Positions 51,764 to 61,040 of a stretch of 64,000 bases of DNA are shown piece by piece (position 1 is the stretch's first letter; each line of letters opens with the position of its first letter). The notes beneath the pieces are model-generated. The model saw only the letters and a list, made by a program, of their open reading frames with translations. It searched no databases and had not been told where the DNA came from. A program made the position numbers and the translations under genes. Origin of the DNA: Burkholderiaceae bacterium (GTDB lineage: Bacteria; Pseudomonadota; Gammaproteobacteria; Burkholderiales; Burkholderiaceae_C); contig JAKLLA010000002.1 in the NCBI GenBank assembly GCA_023150375.1, positions 310,001 to 374,000 of the forward strand, in the 5' to 3' direction.

Positions 51764-52545
51764 ATCACCTCCCCGCCGCTGACCGACAGGCACTGGCCGG
51801 TCACCGCCGCCGCGCCGGGCTGGCAGAGCCAGCGCACCGCGTCGGCCACCTCCTCGGGCTGCACGAAGCGGCGCTGCGGATTGCCCGCGGCCAGCTCGGC
51901 GCGGGCCTGCTCGACGCTGCGGCCGGTGGCCGCGACGATGCGCTCGACGCTGTGCTGCAGCAGGTCGGTCTCGGTGAAGCCGGGGCAGACCGCGTTGACC
52001 GTGACGCCGCGCGGCGCCAGCTCGAGGGCCAGCGCGCGCATCAGGCCGACCACGCCGTGCTTGGCCGCGACGTAGGCGCTCACGTAGGGGTAGCCGCGCT
52101 GGCCGGCGGTGCTGGCCACGAAGACCAGCCGGCCGGCCGCGCCGGCGGCCAGCAGGTCCGGCAGCGCCGCCTGCGCGCTGTGGAAGGCGCCGCCGAGGTT
52201 GACCGCCAGCATGCGCTGCCACAGCGCCGCCGAGGTGCGACCGAACGGCGCGCTCTCGGCCTGGCCGGCGTTGGCCACCAGGATGCTCAGCGCGCCGCGG
52301 GCGGCCCGGGCCTCGGCGAAGGCCGCGGCGAGCTGCGCCGCGTCGGCCACGTCGGCCTGCACCGCGCCGTGGCCAGGCCCCTGCACAGGCGGCGGCAGGC
52401 GCTCGGCCAGGGCCTGCAGCGGCCCGCGCCGGCGCCCGAGCAGGGTCAGGGTGGCGCCGTCTTCGGCCAGCGCACGCGCCACCGCGGCCCCGATGCCGCG
52501 CGACGCGCCGGTGACCAGGGCGTGCCGACCGGCCAGCGCGGCCAT
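51760..52545 (-). CDS. SDR oxidoreductase of the anthranilate operon
   Basis: A 261-residue classical SDR: TGASRGIGAAVARAL, ANAG, STAGQRGYPYVSAYVAAKHG with catalytic Tyr and Lys, VCPGFTETDLL and [13 protein letters not shown]. It is presumably an NAD-linked 3-hydroxyacyl-CoA or ring-alcohol dehydrogenase in the beta-oxidation-like steps. It overlaps the ends of the monooxygenase/reductase gene (1 base) and the MarR gene (4 bases), so translation is tightly coupled. Confidence 0.88.
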   Translation of the reverse strand: MAALAGRHALVTGASRGIGAAVARALAEDGATLTLLGRRRGPLQALAERLPPPVQGPGHGAVQADVADAAQLAAAFAEARAARGALSILVANAGQAESAPFGRTSAALWQRMLAVNLGGAFHSAQAALPDLLAAGAAGRLVFVASTAGQRGYPYVSAYVAAKHGVVGLMRALALELAPRGVTVNAVCPGFTETDLLQHSVERIVAATGRSVEQARAELAAGNPQRRFVQPEEVADAVRWLCQPGAAAVTGQCLSVSGGEVM

Positions 52546-54974
52546 CAGGCGTCGCCCCCGCGCGGTGCGGCCGCCGCCAGCGCGTCGGCGGCCAGCTGGC
52601 GCTCGCGCGCCAGCAGGGTCTCCAGCTGGGCCTTGCCGGCCCGGTAGCTGCGCGGCCAGGCCAGGCCGGTCCAGCCGATGCGGGCGGCCTCCATCAGCGT
52701 CCAGGCCGGGTTGGCCAGGTGTGGGCGGCCGATGGCGCAGAGGTCGGCCCGGCCGGCCGCGACGATGCTGTTCACATGATCGGCCTCGCTGATCGCGCCC
52801 ACCGCCAGGGTGGCGATGCCCAGCTCGTTGCGGATGCGGTCGGCGAAGGGCGTCTGATACATGCGCCCGTAGACCGGCTGCTGCGCCGGGCTGACCTGGC
52901 CGGAGGACACATCGATCACGTCCACCCCGGCGGCCTGGAAGGCGCGCGCGATCCGCACCGCGTCGTCGGGAGTGTTGCCGCCTTCGACCCAGTCGTGCGC
53001 CGACAGGCGCAGCGACATCGGCCGCGCCGCCGGCCAGACCGCGCGCATCGCGGCGAAGACCTCCAGCGGCCAGCGCAGCCGGTTCTCCAGCGCGCCGCCC
53101 CAGTCGTCGTCGCGCCGGTTGGTCAGCGGCGACAGGAAGGCCGACAGCAGGTAGCCGTGCGCGGCATGCAGCTCGAGCCAGTCGAAGCCGGCGCGCGCGG
53201 CGCGCTCGGTGGCGCGCACGAAGTCGTCGCGCACCCGCAGCATGTCGGTGCGCGCCATCGCCTGCGGGCAGACGCCGTCGGGCAGGTAGGGCCGGGCCGA
53301 GGCCGACCAGATCGGCCAGGGCGCATCCGGTCCGTCGGGCGGCAGCGGCTGGTCCATGCCGCCGCCCTGCCAGGGCAGGCAGGTGGAACCCTTCGGCCCG
53401 GCGTGGCCGAGCTGCAGGCCGATGGCCGCGTCGCTGTCGCGGTGCACGAAATCGACGATGCGCCGCCAGGCGTCCTCCTGCGCGTCGTTCCACAGCCCGG
53501 GGCAGCCGGGGGTGATGCGCGCGTCGGGCGACACCGCGGTCATCTCCACCATCACCAGCGCCGCCCCGCCCATCGCCCGCGCGCCCAGGTGCATCAGGTG
53601 GTAGTCGCCGGGCAGGCCGTCACGGCAGGCGTACTGCGCCATCGGCGAGACCACGACACGGTTCTTCAGCGTCAGGCCGCGGGCACGGAAAGGGGTGAAC
53701 ATCGGTGGCGGCGCGGGCGCGTCGTGCGTACCCGACGCACCCGCCGCGTCGGCCGCGCCCTGGCCGTCCTGGCGCAGTTCGCCCGCCACCTGGGCGGCGG
53801 CCCGCGCGGCGAACCAGCGCTCGAAGCCGGCCAGCCAGGCCGCGTCGCGCAGGCGCAGGTTCTCGTGGCCGATGCGCTGGCTGCGCGTGAGCATCGAGTA
53901 CATGAACTGCGGCACCGGCAGCCGGTCGCAGTAGCGCTCGCCGCAGACCTCGAACCACTCCATCGCGTTCCAGGCGGCGTTCTGCAGCCGCAGCACGTCG
54001 ATGCGGCGCAGCGCCTGGTAGCGCGCCAGCACCGCGGGCAGGCGATCGGGCGTGGCGCCGAGGTCGCGCAGCTGCCGGGTCAGCTCGATGGCATCCTCGA
54101 TCGCCAGCTTGGTGCCCGAGCCGATGGCGAAGTGCGCGGTATGCACCGCGTCGCCCATCAGCACCACCTGGCTGCGGCCGTTGAAGAGCGACCACTGTTC
54201 GCACTTCACGCGCTGGAAGTTCAGCCAGGCCGAGCCGCGCAGGTGGCGTGCATTGGTCATCAGCGCGGCGCCCTGCAGGTGGCGCGCGAACAGCCGCTCG
54301 CAGAAGGCCACCGAGGCCTGCGCGTCGGCGCGGTCCAGCCCGTGCGCCCGCCAGACCGACTCCGGGCATTCGACGATGACGGTGGAGGTCTCGGCGTCGA
54401 ACTTGTAGATGTGCGCCTGGAACCAGCCATGCTCCGTCTTCTCGAACAGGAAGGTGAAGGCGTCGAAGAGCCGCCGCGTGCCCAGCCAGAGGTAGCGGTT
54501 GGGCCGCCGCACGATGTCCGGGCGGAACACCTCGGCGTGGCGCTCGCGGATGCGCGAGTGGATGCCGTCGCTGGCGACGATCAGGTCGGCATCGGGGTAG
54601 TCGGCATCGCTGGCCACCTCGGTCTCGAAGACCAGCTTCACCCCCAGCGCCTCGCAGCGCGCCTGCAGGATGTTGAGCAGCTTCTTGCGGCCGATGCCGA
54701 CGAAGCCGTGCCCGCCCGAGCGCTGCACCTGGCCGTGCAGGTGCAGTTCGATGTCGTCCCAGTGGTTGAAGGCCTGGCGGATCTCGGCCGCGCTGGGCGC
54801 ATCCCACTCGGCCATGTGCGCCATCGTCGCATCGGAGAAGACCACGCCCCAGCCGAAGGTGTCGTAGGGCCGGTTGCGCTCGACCACGGTGATGTCGTGC
54901 GCCGCATCCTGCTGCTTCATCAGCAGCGCGAAGTACAGGCCGGCGGGCCCCCCGCCGATGCAGACGATCTTCAT
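52545..54974 (-). CDS. abmA: 2-Aminobenzoyl-CoA monooxygenase/reductase
   Basis: An 809-residue natural fusion of two flavoproteins. Residues 1 to about 400 are a salicylate-hydroxylase-like FAD monooxygenase ([11 protein letters not shown] near residue 7, [15 protein letters not shown] near 270). From about 420 it is an old-yellow-enzyme FMN reductase ([55 protein letters not shown] as separate blocks, [10 protein letters not shown]). This is the architecture of ACMR from Aromatoleum evansii, which hydroxylates and reduces 2-aminobenzoyl-CoA in one enzyme, avoiding anthranilate dioxygenase. It is the first gene of the operon. Confidence 0.93.
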   Translation of the reverse strand: MKIVCIGGGPAGLYFALLMKQQDAAHDITVVERNRPYDTFGWGVVFSDATMAHMAEWDAPSAAEIRQAFNHWDDIELHLHGQVQRSGGHGFVGIGRKKLLNILQARCEALGVKLVFETEVASDADYPDADLIVASDGIHSRIRERHAEVFRPDIVRRPNRYLWLGTRRLFDAFTFLFEKTEHGWFQAHIYKFDAETSTVIVECPESVWRAHGLDRADAQASVAFCERLFARHLQGAALMTNARHLRGSAWLNFQRVKCEQWSLFNGRSQVVLMGDAVHTAHFAIGSGTKLAIEDAIELTRQLRDLGATPDRLPAVLARYQALRRIDVLRLQNAAWNAMEWFEVCGERYCDRLPVPQFMYSMLTRSQRIGHENLRLRDAAWLAGFERWFAARAAAQVAGELRQDGQGAADAAGASGTHDAPAPPPMFTPFRARGLTLKNRVVVSPMAQYACRDGLPGDYHLMHLGARAMGGAALVMVEMTAVSPDARITPGCPGLWNDAQEDAWRRIVDFVHRDSDAAIGLQLGHAGPKGSTCLPWQGGGMDQPLPPDGPDAPWPIWSASARPYLPDGVCPQAMARTDMLRVRDDFVRATERAARAGFDWLELHAAHGYLLSAFLSPLTNRRDDDWGGALENRLRWPLEVFAAMRAVWPAARPMSLRLSAHDWVEGGNTPDDAVRIARAFQAAGVDVIDVSSGQVSPAQQPVYGRMYQTPFADRIRNELGIATLAVGAISEADHVNSIVAAGRADLCAIGRPHLANPAWTLMEAARIGWTGLAWPRSYRAGKAQLETLLARERQLAADALAAAAPRGGDA

Positions 54975-55022
54975 GCCTTGCGCCTTGCGTGACGGCCACC
55001 GGTGGCGGCCCTGCGAAGATGA

Positions 55023-55051
55023 AATTTAGGAGTGAATGTTTTAGTTGTCAA
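55023..55051 (-). promoter_or_regulatory. Sigma70-type promoter of the tryptophan/anthranilate operon
   Basis: On the minus strand TTGACA (55051-55046) is a perfect -35, followed after 17 bases by TAAATT (55028-55023), a 4/6 match to TATAAT. It lies about 50 bases before the abmA ATG in a strikingly AT-rich patch. It probably drives the run of ten genes down to kynA. Confidence 0.65.
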
Positions 55052-55055
55052 TTAA
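55041..55055. promoter_or_regulatory. MarR-type operator over the -35 box
   Basis: TTAGTTG-T-CAATTAA is a near-perfect 7-1-7 dyad with one mismatch. It covers the -35 of the abm/kyn promoter, so a bound repressor would block polymerase. The MarR protein of the operon is the likely ligand. It also lies about 95 bases before hoxA on the other strand. Confidence 0.55.
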
Positions 55056-55148
55056 TTCGATCCTCTCCCCGGGAAGACCCTGGCGCCGTGCGCCCTGCGG
55101 CCCGACCCGATGGCGCAGCGCGCGTTCGGCGCCACAATCGCCGCCGAC

Positions 55149-56693
55149 ATGAGCCTGCGCGACGACCTGCCCCCTGCTGCCGACCGGCCCGACCCGCCCG
55201 CCCCCGGGGGGAGCGATCTGCGCGATCCGCACGGCCCGGGCCTCGACGGCGAGCTGCCGCTGGTGCTGCTGGTGGACGACGAGGTGCGCTCGCTGGACGC
55301 GATGCGCCGCACGCTGGACGAGGACGTGCGCATCCTCTGCGCCGCCTCGGCCGACGAGGCGCGCGCCCTGCTCGAGCGCCACGAGGTGGCGGTGATCCTC
55401 TGCGACCAGCGCATGCCCGGCCTGACCGGGGTGGAGTTCCTGCGCGAGGTGCGCGAGCGCTGGCCGGAGACGGTGCGCATCGTCATCTCCGGCTACACCG
55501 ACAGCGAGGACATCATCCGCGGCATCAACGAGGCCGGCATCTACCAGTACATCCTCAAGCCCTGGGTGCCCGACCATCTGCTGCAGACGGTGCGCCAGGC
55601 GGTGGAGGCACGCAGCCTGCAGCGCGGCGTGAGCCGCCTCGAACTGGACCTGCGCGCGGGCACCCAGGCGCTGCGGCACCGCCGCGCCGACCGGCTGGCG
55701 CAGGCGCGCGCGGCCTTCGACTTCGAGCGCATCGAGCGCGCGCCGGGCAGCCCGCTGGACGCCCTGTGCGAGGTGGCCGCGCGGCTGGCACGCTACGACC
55801 TGTCGGTGCTGATCCTGGGCGAATCGGGCACCGGCAAGGAGCTGCTGGCCCGCGCGATCCACTACGCCAGCCCGCGCGCGGCGGGGCCCTTCGTGCTGGA
55901 GAACTGCGCGGCCATTCCCGACACGCTGCTCGAGAGCGAGCTGTTCGGCCACAAGCGCGGCGCCTTCACCGGCGCCTACGAGGACCATGTGGGGCTGTTC
56001 CAGCGCGCCCACGGCGGCACCGTCTTCCTCGACGAGATCGGCGAGACCTCGCCGGCCTTCCAGGTCAAGCTGCTGCGCGTGCTGCAGGAAGGCGAGCTGC
56101 GCCCGGTGGGTTCGCCCCGCGCGGTGCCGGTGGACGTGCGGGTGGTCGCGGCCACGCACCGCCGGCTGGCCGAGGACGTGGCGGCCGGGCGCTTCCGCGA
56201 GGACCTGTACTACCGCCTGGCCGGCGTGACGCTGCAGATGCCGCCGCTGCGCGAGCGCGCCGGCGACATCGCGCCGATCGCCCGGCGCCTGCTGGCCGAG
56301 GTGGGCCGCGAGCTGGGCCGCCCGGACATGGCCTTCGATGACGAGGCCCTGGCGGTGCTGGTGGGCTACCCCTGGCCGGGCAACATCCGCGAGCTGCGCA
56401 ACGAGATCGCCCGCGCGGTGGCGCTGGCCGACGGGCCGACGATCGGCGCGGCGCTGTTCTCCAGCCCGGTGCTGCAGGGCCAGACTGGGCGCAGCCAGGC
56501 CGCCGCCGGGGGGAGCGTGCCCGGGCTGCCGCGCAGCGGCACGCTGCAGGAGCGCCTGGACGCCATCGAGGCCATGCTGCTGCGCGAGACCATGCTGCGC
56601 CTGCGCTGGAACAAGACCCACGCCGCGCGCGAGCTGGGCCTGTCGCGCGTGGGGCTGCGCGCCAAGCTGCAGCGCTTCGGGCTGGAGAAATGA
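55149..56693 (+). CDS. hoxA: NtrC-type hydrogenase response regulator HoxA
   Basis: A 514-residue sigma54-dependent activator. The receiver domain (about 38-160) has the acidic pair VDDE, phospho-acceptor Asp86 in CDQRMPG, and ISGYTD/LKPW. The AAA+ domain (about 220-440) has Walker [15 protein letters not shown] and [11 protein letters not shown]. The C-terminal Fis-type HTH is [20 protein letters not shown]. HoxA activates membrane-bound hydrogenase promoters of the -24/-12 type, matching the element before hoxK. An ATG at 55110 would add 13 residues. It is separated from hypX by about 32 kb of unrelated genes. Confidence 0.92.
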   Translation: MSLRDDLPPAADRPDPPAPGGSDLRDPHGPGLDGELPLVLLVDDEVRSLDAMRRTLDEDVRILCAASADEARALLERHEVAVILCDQRMPGLTGVEFLREVRERWPETVRIVISGYTDSEDIIRGINEAGIYQYILKPWVPDHLLQTVRQAVEARSLQRGVSRLELDLRAGTQALRHRRADRLAQARAAFDFERIERAPGSPLDALCEVAARLARYDLSVLILGESGTGKELLARAIHYASPRAAGPFVLENCAAIPDTLLESELFGHKRGAFTGAYEDHVGLFQRAHGGTVFLDEIGETSPAFQVKLLRVLQEGELRPVGSPRAVPVDVRVVAATHRRLAEDVAAGRFREDLYYRLAGVTLQMPPLRERAGDIAPIARRLLAEVGRELGRPDMAFDDEALAVLVGYPWPGNIRELRNEIARAVALADGPTIGAALFSSPVLQGQTGRSQAAAGGSVPGLPRSGTLQERLDAIEAMLLRETMLRLRWNKTHAARELGLSRVGLRAKLQRFGLEK

Positions 56694-56696
56694 ATC

Positions 56697-56800
56697 GCCC
56701 CCGCAGCGCCTTCGGCGCCTCCCCCTCCAGGGGGCGCCGCCAGCGGACCGGCAGAGCCGGATCCGCGGCGGCTGCTGGCCTGGATGCAGCGCGGCTTCTT
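56697..56800 (+). repeat. Dispersed GC-rich repeat between hoxA and hoxB
   Basis: The segment has GCGCCTTCGGCGC and CCCCTCCAGGGGGCGCC hairpins and the 19-base block CCGGCAGAGCCGGATCCGC (56748-56766), also found at the end of hypA. It resembles an intergenic repeat frequent in Burkholderiales. Confidence 0.6.
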
Positions 56801-56820
56801 CCGCCGGGGGGGACCTTCCG

Positions 56821-57819
56821 ATGCTGAACCTGCTCTGGCTGCAATCGGGCGGCTGCGGCGGCTGCAGCATGTCGCTGCTCTGCGCCGATACGCCGGACTT
56901 CGCCGGTGCGCTGCGCCGGGCCGGCGTGCGCCTGCTCTGGCACCCCAGCCTGAGCCTGGAAAGCGGCCGGGAGCTGATCGACCTGCTGCAGGACTGCCTG
57001 GCCGGGCACACCGCGCTGGACGTGCTCTGCATCGAAGGCGCGCTGCTGCGCGGGCCGCAGGGCAGCGGGCGTTTTCACGTGCTGGCCGGCACCGGCGTGC
57101 CGATGGTGGACTGGGTGCGCCGGCTGGCCGGGGTGGCGCGCCACGTGGTGGCGGTGGGCAGCTGCGCGGCCTGGGGCGGCGTCAGCGCGGCCGCGCCCAA
57201 CCCCACCGAGGCCTGCGGCCTGCAGTACGAGGACGAACGGCCCGGCGGCCTGCTGGGCCGCGACTTCCGCGCCGCCGGCGGCCTGCCGGTGATCAACGTG
57301 GCCGGCTGCCCCACCCACCCCGGCTGGGTGCTCGACACCCTGGCGGCGCTGGACGCCGGGCTGCTCGGCCCCGCCGACCTGGACCCGCTGCAGCGCCCGC
57401 GCTTCTATGCCGACCAGCTGGTGCACCACGGCTGCACGCGCAACGAGTTCTACGAGTTCAAGGCCAGCGCCGAGAAGTCCAGCGACCTGGGCTGCATGAT
57501 GGAGCACATGGGCTGCAAGGGCACCCAGGCGCATGCCGACTGCAACACCCGGCTGTGGAACGGCGAGGGCTCCTGCACCCGCGGCGGCTACGCCTGCATC
57601 AGCTGCACCGAGCCGGGTTTCCAGGACCCCGGCCATCCCTTCCATGCCACGCCGAAGGTGGCGGGCATCCCGATCGGGCTGCCCACCGACATGCCCAAGG
57701 CCTGGTTCGTCGCGCTGGCCTCGCTGAGCAAGAGCGCCACGCCGAAGCGGGTCAAGGTCAACGCGGTGGCCGACCACCGGGTGGTGGCGCCGCAGGTGCG
57801 GCGCACGCGGCGGGGCTGA
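56821..57819 (+). CDS. hoxB: Regulatory (H2-sensing) hydrogenase small subunit HoxB/HupU
   Basis: A 332-residue small subunit without a Tat signal, as expected for the cytosolic H2 sensor. The proximal cluster uses four cysteines (SGGCGGCSMS, GSCAAWGG, AGCPTHPG), lacking the two extra cysteines of HoxK. Medial and distal ligands lie in HHGCTRNEFYE, LGCMMEHMGCKG, DCNTRLW, GGYACISCTEPGF. With the large subunit HoxC and kinase HoxJ it tells HoxA whether H2 is present. Neither hoxC nor hoxJ follows; a nitronate monooxygenase gene does. Confidence 0.93.
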   Translation: MLNLLWLQSGGCGGCSMSLLCADTPDFAGALRRAGVRLLWHPSLSLESGRELIDLLQDCLAGHTALDVLCIEGALLRGPQGSGRFHVLAGTGVPMVDWVRRLAGVARHVVAVGSCAAWGGVSAAAPNPTEACGLQYEDERPGGLLGRDFRAAGGLPVINVAGCPTHPGWVLDTLAALDAGLLGPADLDPLQRPRFYADQLVHHGCTRNEFYEFKASAEKSSDLGCMMEHMGCKGTQAHADCNTRLWNGEGSCTRGGYACISCTEPGFQDPGHPFHATPKVAGIPIGLPTDMPKAWFVALASLSKSATPKRVKVNAVADHRVVAPQVRRTRRG

Positions 57820-57872
57820 GCGCCTGTGAACGGGCCCGGCAGGGCCGATCTGCAACGACGGGAAGGAATCGC

Positions 57873-58913
57873 ATGAACGTCTTCGACCGCCTCGGCCTGC
57901 GCTGGCCGATCGTGCAGGCGCCGATGGCCGGCGCACAGGGCAGCGCGCTGGCCATCGCGGTCTGCGAGGCCGGCGCGCTGGGCTCGCTGCCCGCGGCGAT
58001 GCTGGCCCTGCCGGCCCTGGCCGAGGAAATCCGCGCGCTGCGCGCGGCCACCCGGCAGCCCTTCAATGTCAACTTCTTCTGCCACCGGCCGCCCGAGCCC
58101 GACGCCGCGCGCGAGGCCGCCTGGCGCGCCGCGCTGGCGCCCTACCTCGCCGAGTGGAGCGTGGCGCCGAACACAGCCACCGGCGCCCCGGCGCGCCTGC
58201 CCTTCGACGCCGACGCGGCCGAGCTGATGGATGCGCTGCGCCCGCCGGTGCTGAGCTTCCACTTCGGCCTGCCGCCGGCCGACCTGCTGGCGCGGGTGAA
58301 GTCCTGGGGCACGGTGGTGATGGCCTCGGCCACCACGGTGGCCGAAGCGCGCTGGCTGGAAGCGCAGGGCGCCGACGTGGTGATCGCCCAGGGCCTGGAG
58401 GCGGGCGGGCACCGCGGCCACTTCCTCGAGGAGGGGCTGGACGGCCAGATGGGCACGTTCGCCCTGCTGCCACAGATCCGCCGGGCGGTGCGCCTGCCGG
58501 TGCTGGCCGCCGGCGGCATCGCCGACGCCGCCGGCGTGCGTGCGGCGCAGGCCCTGGGCGCCGACGGCGTGCAGGTGGGCACCGCCTACCTGTGCTGCCC
58601 GGAGGCCTCCACCTCCGCGCTGCACCGCGCCGCCCTGGCCGATGCGCAGCAACCGCCCACCGCGCTGACCAACCTGTTCTCCGGCCGGCCGGCACGCGGC
58701 ATCGTCAACCGACTGATGCGCGAGCTGGGCCCGATCAGCCCGCTGGCGCCGTCCTTTCCGCTCGCCGGTGCCGCGCTGGCCGCGCTGCGCGCGCGTGCCG
58801 AAGCGGCCGGCTGCAGCGATTTCACACCGCTGTGGTCGGGCCAGAACCGCAGCGGCTGCCGGACCCTGCCGGCCGCCGAGATCACCCGCGCGCTGGCCGA
58901 AGGCTGGCAGTGA
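57873..58913 (+). CDS. Nitronate monooxygenase-like FMN protein
   Basis: A 346-residue NMO/2-nitropropane dioxygenase family protein with GGAAGGA before the ATG. FMN-binding TIM-barrel signatures: PIVQAPMAGAQGSALAIAV, SFHFGLPP, ASATTVAEARWLEAQGADVVIAQG (as strand-helix), GGHRGHF with the catalytic His, and AAGGIADAAGVRAAQALGADGVQ (split by a turn). Members oxidise nitronates such as propionate-3-nitronate. It occupies the place where hoxC would be expected; no link to hydrogen metabolism is known. Confidence 0.88.
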   Translation: MNVFDRLGLRWPIVQAPMAGAQGSALAIAVCEAGALGSLPAAMLALPALAEEIRALRAATRQPFNVNFFCHRPPEPDAAREAAWRAALAPYLAEWSVAPNTATGAPARLPFDADAAELMDALRPPVLSFHFGLPPADLLARVKSWGTVVMASATTVAEARWLEAQGADVVIAQGLEAGGHRGHFLEEGLDGQMGTFALLPQIRRAVRLPVLAAGGIADAAGVRAAQALGADGVQVGTAYLCCPEASTSALHRAALADAQQPPTALTNLFSGRPARGIVNRLMRELGPISPLAPSFPLAGAALAALRARAEAAGCSDFTPLWSGQNRSGCRTLPAAEITRALAEGWQ

Positions 58914-58947
58914 ACACCGGCGGGCTTCGGCCGGTCCGTCGGGAGGG

Positions 58948-59622
58948 TCAGAATCGGATGCCCCCGGGCGCACTCGGCACGACGGCCGGACTGGCGCCGG
59001 CCTCGGTGCCGCGTGCGCTGCCCGGCGCACTGCGGGGCTCCGGCGCCGGACGTGCCTCGGCGGGTGGCTGCAGCGGGCGGGCCGCCGGCATCGCGTAGCC
59101 GGGCGGCAGCTGCGAGGTCGCCGGATAGCCCGCTGCATCCAGCGTGAGGCGCCAGTCCGCCTCGGCAAAGCCGACGTGGCGCTGCCGGCCGACCCGCAGC
59201 AGGGGCAGCTCGGTGACGCCGAACTCGCTGCGCAGGCGCGCCTGGTCCTCGGGGGTTTCGACGCGCCACTCCAGCCGGGGCACGCCGCGCAGCTGCAGGG
59301 CCTGGCGCGCCGCATCGCAGGGCGCGCAGGCCGGCGCGGTGTACAGGCGCACCGGGTAGCGCTGCACGGCCTGGCGCAGCGCGAAGGGCAGGCCGCCGGT
59401 GGGCGGCGTGCCTTCGGCTGCATCCGTCCCGCCTGCCGCGGGCTCCCGCGCGCCGATGCGCAGCGGCTGCGCGTCCAGGTGGGGCGGTCGGTCGGTGTAG
59501 GTCACGCGCCCGTCGGGGCCGACCACCTTGAACTGCGCCCAGGCCGGCAGAACCGACAGCACCAGCAGCCCCAGGACGAGGCGGGCGGCACAACGGCCTT
59601 GCGGCGGCGAAACGGACTTCAT
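58948..59622 (-). CDS. Exported glutaredoxin-like protein with DUF4124
   Basis: A 224-residue protein with a cleavable signal (LVLGLLVLSVLPAWA), then a DUF4124-like strand pattern (QFKVVGPDGRVTYTDRPP) and a glutaredoxin-like domain with CAPC in YTAPACAPCDAARQAL and TELPLLRVG as cis-Pro region. It probably acts as a periplasmic thiol protein. The C-terminal 55 residues are Pro/Ala-rich. ATG at 59622 chosen because it begins the signal peptide. Confidence 0.75.
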   Translation of the reverse strand: MKSVSPPQGRCAARLVLGLLVLSVLPAWAQFKVVGPDGRVTYTDRPPHLDAQPLRIGAREPAAGGTDAAEGTPPTGGLPFALRQAVQRYPVRLYTAPACAPCDAARQALQLRGVPRLEWRVETPEDQARLRSEFGVTELPLLRVGRQRHVGFAEADWRLTLDAAGYPATSQLPPGYAMPAARPLQPPAEARPAPEPRSAPGSARGTEAGASPAVVPSAPGGIRF

Positions 59623-59724
59623 GCAGGGCTCTCCGGTGGCGCACCGGCGCGCGAACGGACCGCGCCCCGGCGCAGCGATGCTAGCAAGCCGGGCCATGCC
59701 CGGCGCGATGGCGGCGCGAGACGC

Positions 59725-60396
59725 TCAGTTCGACCGAGCCAAGGTGATCTGGCCGTCCTGGCTGGTCACCCGGAAGCGCCGCAGGAAGCTGTTGCCCACC
59801 AGCAGGTGCGGCAGGTCGGCATCGAGCACCACGGCGTCGACATCGCGCAGCTCGAGCGACCCCACCGCCAGCCGCTCGAGCCGGATCGCCCAGCCGCGCA
59901 CGCTGCCGTTGGCGGTCTGGATCGAGGTTGGCCGGCCGCGGCTGTAGTCGATGCCCAGGGCCGCGGCCCGCGCCAGCGACATCGAGACCTGGCTGGCCCC
60001 GCTGTCCACCACCCCGGCAGTGGCCCGGCCGTTGACCTTGCAGTCGACGTGGTAGAGCTGGTCGGCACCGGCGCGCAGCACCAGACTGGCCGAACCTCCG
60101 GACACCCCCTCGCCCAGGACCACCGGGCCGCTGGCACCGGGGCTCAGCCGCAGGCGCATGCCGTCGACCTCGTAGTCCACCGCGCTGGCCGACACCCGCA
60201 GCACCCGCACTCCGCCGGCCACCGAGCCGGCGCCCATGACCTGGGCGCGGCCGTCGATCACCAGCAGCGCCCGATCGCCCATGCCACCGGCCCAGGCCAC
60301 GCTCTGGGCCGCGCCCGGCAGGGCCCAGGCAGCCCCGAGGGCCAGCGTGAAACACGGCAGGAGGCCTGCCCGTGGAATGCGCTTGGATGACTTCAT
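59725..60396 (-). CDS. Exported retropepsin-like aspartic protease
   Basis: A 223-residue protein with signal peptide (FTLALGAAWALPGAAQ) and a single retroviral-type aspartic protease domain at about residues 120-220. The active site is GVVDSGASQVSMS (DSG in place of DTG), with TANGSVRGW and LPHLLVGNSFLRRF as flap and the final psi-loop. It fits the TIGR02281-like clan AA family, active as a dimer. No neighbour indicates a substrate. Confidence 0.8.
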   Translation of the reverse strand: MKSSKRIPRAGLLPCFTLALGAAWALPGAAQSVAWAGGMGDRALLVIDGRAQVMGAGSVAGGVRVLRVSASAVDYEVDGMRLRLSPGASGPVVLGEGVSGGSASLVLRAGADQLYHVDCKVNGRATAGVVDSGASQVSMSLARAAALGIDYSRGRPTSIQTANGSVRGWAIRLERLAVGSLELRDVDAVVLDADLPHLLVGNSFLRRFRVTSQDGQITLARSN

Positions 60397-60569
60397 GCCG
60401 GTGGGTATCGGCCGATAACCCGGGGACTTGATGCCCTGCAAACCGCGCTGGCGGAACTGGGCAGCGCCCGGCCCGCTGTTCGGGGCCTTGCGCCGGCAGG
60501 CGTCGGGCAGAGTGACTGCCGCCCTGAGCACGCCCGTGCGAACCCGCGCCGGGCCCGGAATCGAATGCC

Positions 60570-61040
60570 ATGAGCCCTTCTGCCCCCGCGAAACATCGCC
60601 GCGGCGCCGGCCCGAATGCCGCGTCGCGCGGGTTCACCCTGCTCGAGCTCACCCTCATCGGTGCCGTGCTGGTCGCCCTGCTGGCCGTCGCGCTGCCGAG
60701 CTGGCGCAGCCATGTGCAGCGCAGCCGGCTCGGCGAGGGCGTGGCCGCGCTCGCCGATGCCCGGGCGGCCATGGAGCAGCACTTCCTGAACCAGCGCAGC
60801 TACGTGGGCGGCCCCTGCAGCACGAGCCGCACGGTGGGCGCCTTCACGATCGTGTGCCCGACCTCCCCCACCGCCTCGGCCTACACGCTGCGGGCCACGG
60901 GCAGCGGCAGCGCTGCCGGTGCGGTCTACACCCTCGACCACCACGGCGACGCGCGCACCACCGGCCTGCCCACCGGCTGGGGCACGCCGCCCACGGGGGG
61001 CTACCCGTGCTGGATCACGCAGAAGGGCTCGACATGCTGA
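60570..61040 (+). CDS. Type IV pilin-like protein (PilE type)
   Basis: A 156-residue prepilin. A basic leader ends in G21, followed by FTLLELTLIGAVLVALLAVALP, the class III signal with the obligatory Glu5 after the PilD cut site. Two Cys pairs in the C-terminal part (GGPCST, IVCPTS, PCWIT, GSTC) would form disulfide loops. It begins the minor-pilin run and overlaps the next gene by seven bases. Either the main or a minor pilin; context favours minor. Confidence 0.82.
   Translation: MSPSAPAKHRRGAGPNAASRGFTLLELTLIGAVLVALLAVALPSWRSHVQRSRLGEGVAALADARAAMEQHFLNQRSYVGGPCSTSRTVGAFTIVCPTSPTASAYTLRATGSGSAAGAVYTLDHHGDARTTGLPTGWGTPPTGGYPCWITQKGSTC

Noticed and set aside
56821-57819. A second membrane-bound hydrogenase small subunit
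   Set aside because: There is no Tat signal or C-terminal anchor and the proximal cluster has only four cysteines; the adjacent hoxA supports HoxB/HupU.
59650-59724. Hairpin CCGGGC-CAT-GCCCGG as a terminator
   Set aside because: No T-run follows on either strand, and GC hairpins of this size are common by chance at this base composition.
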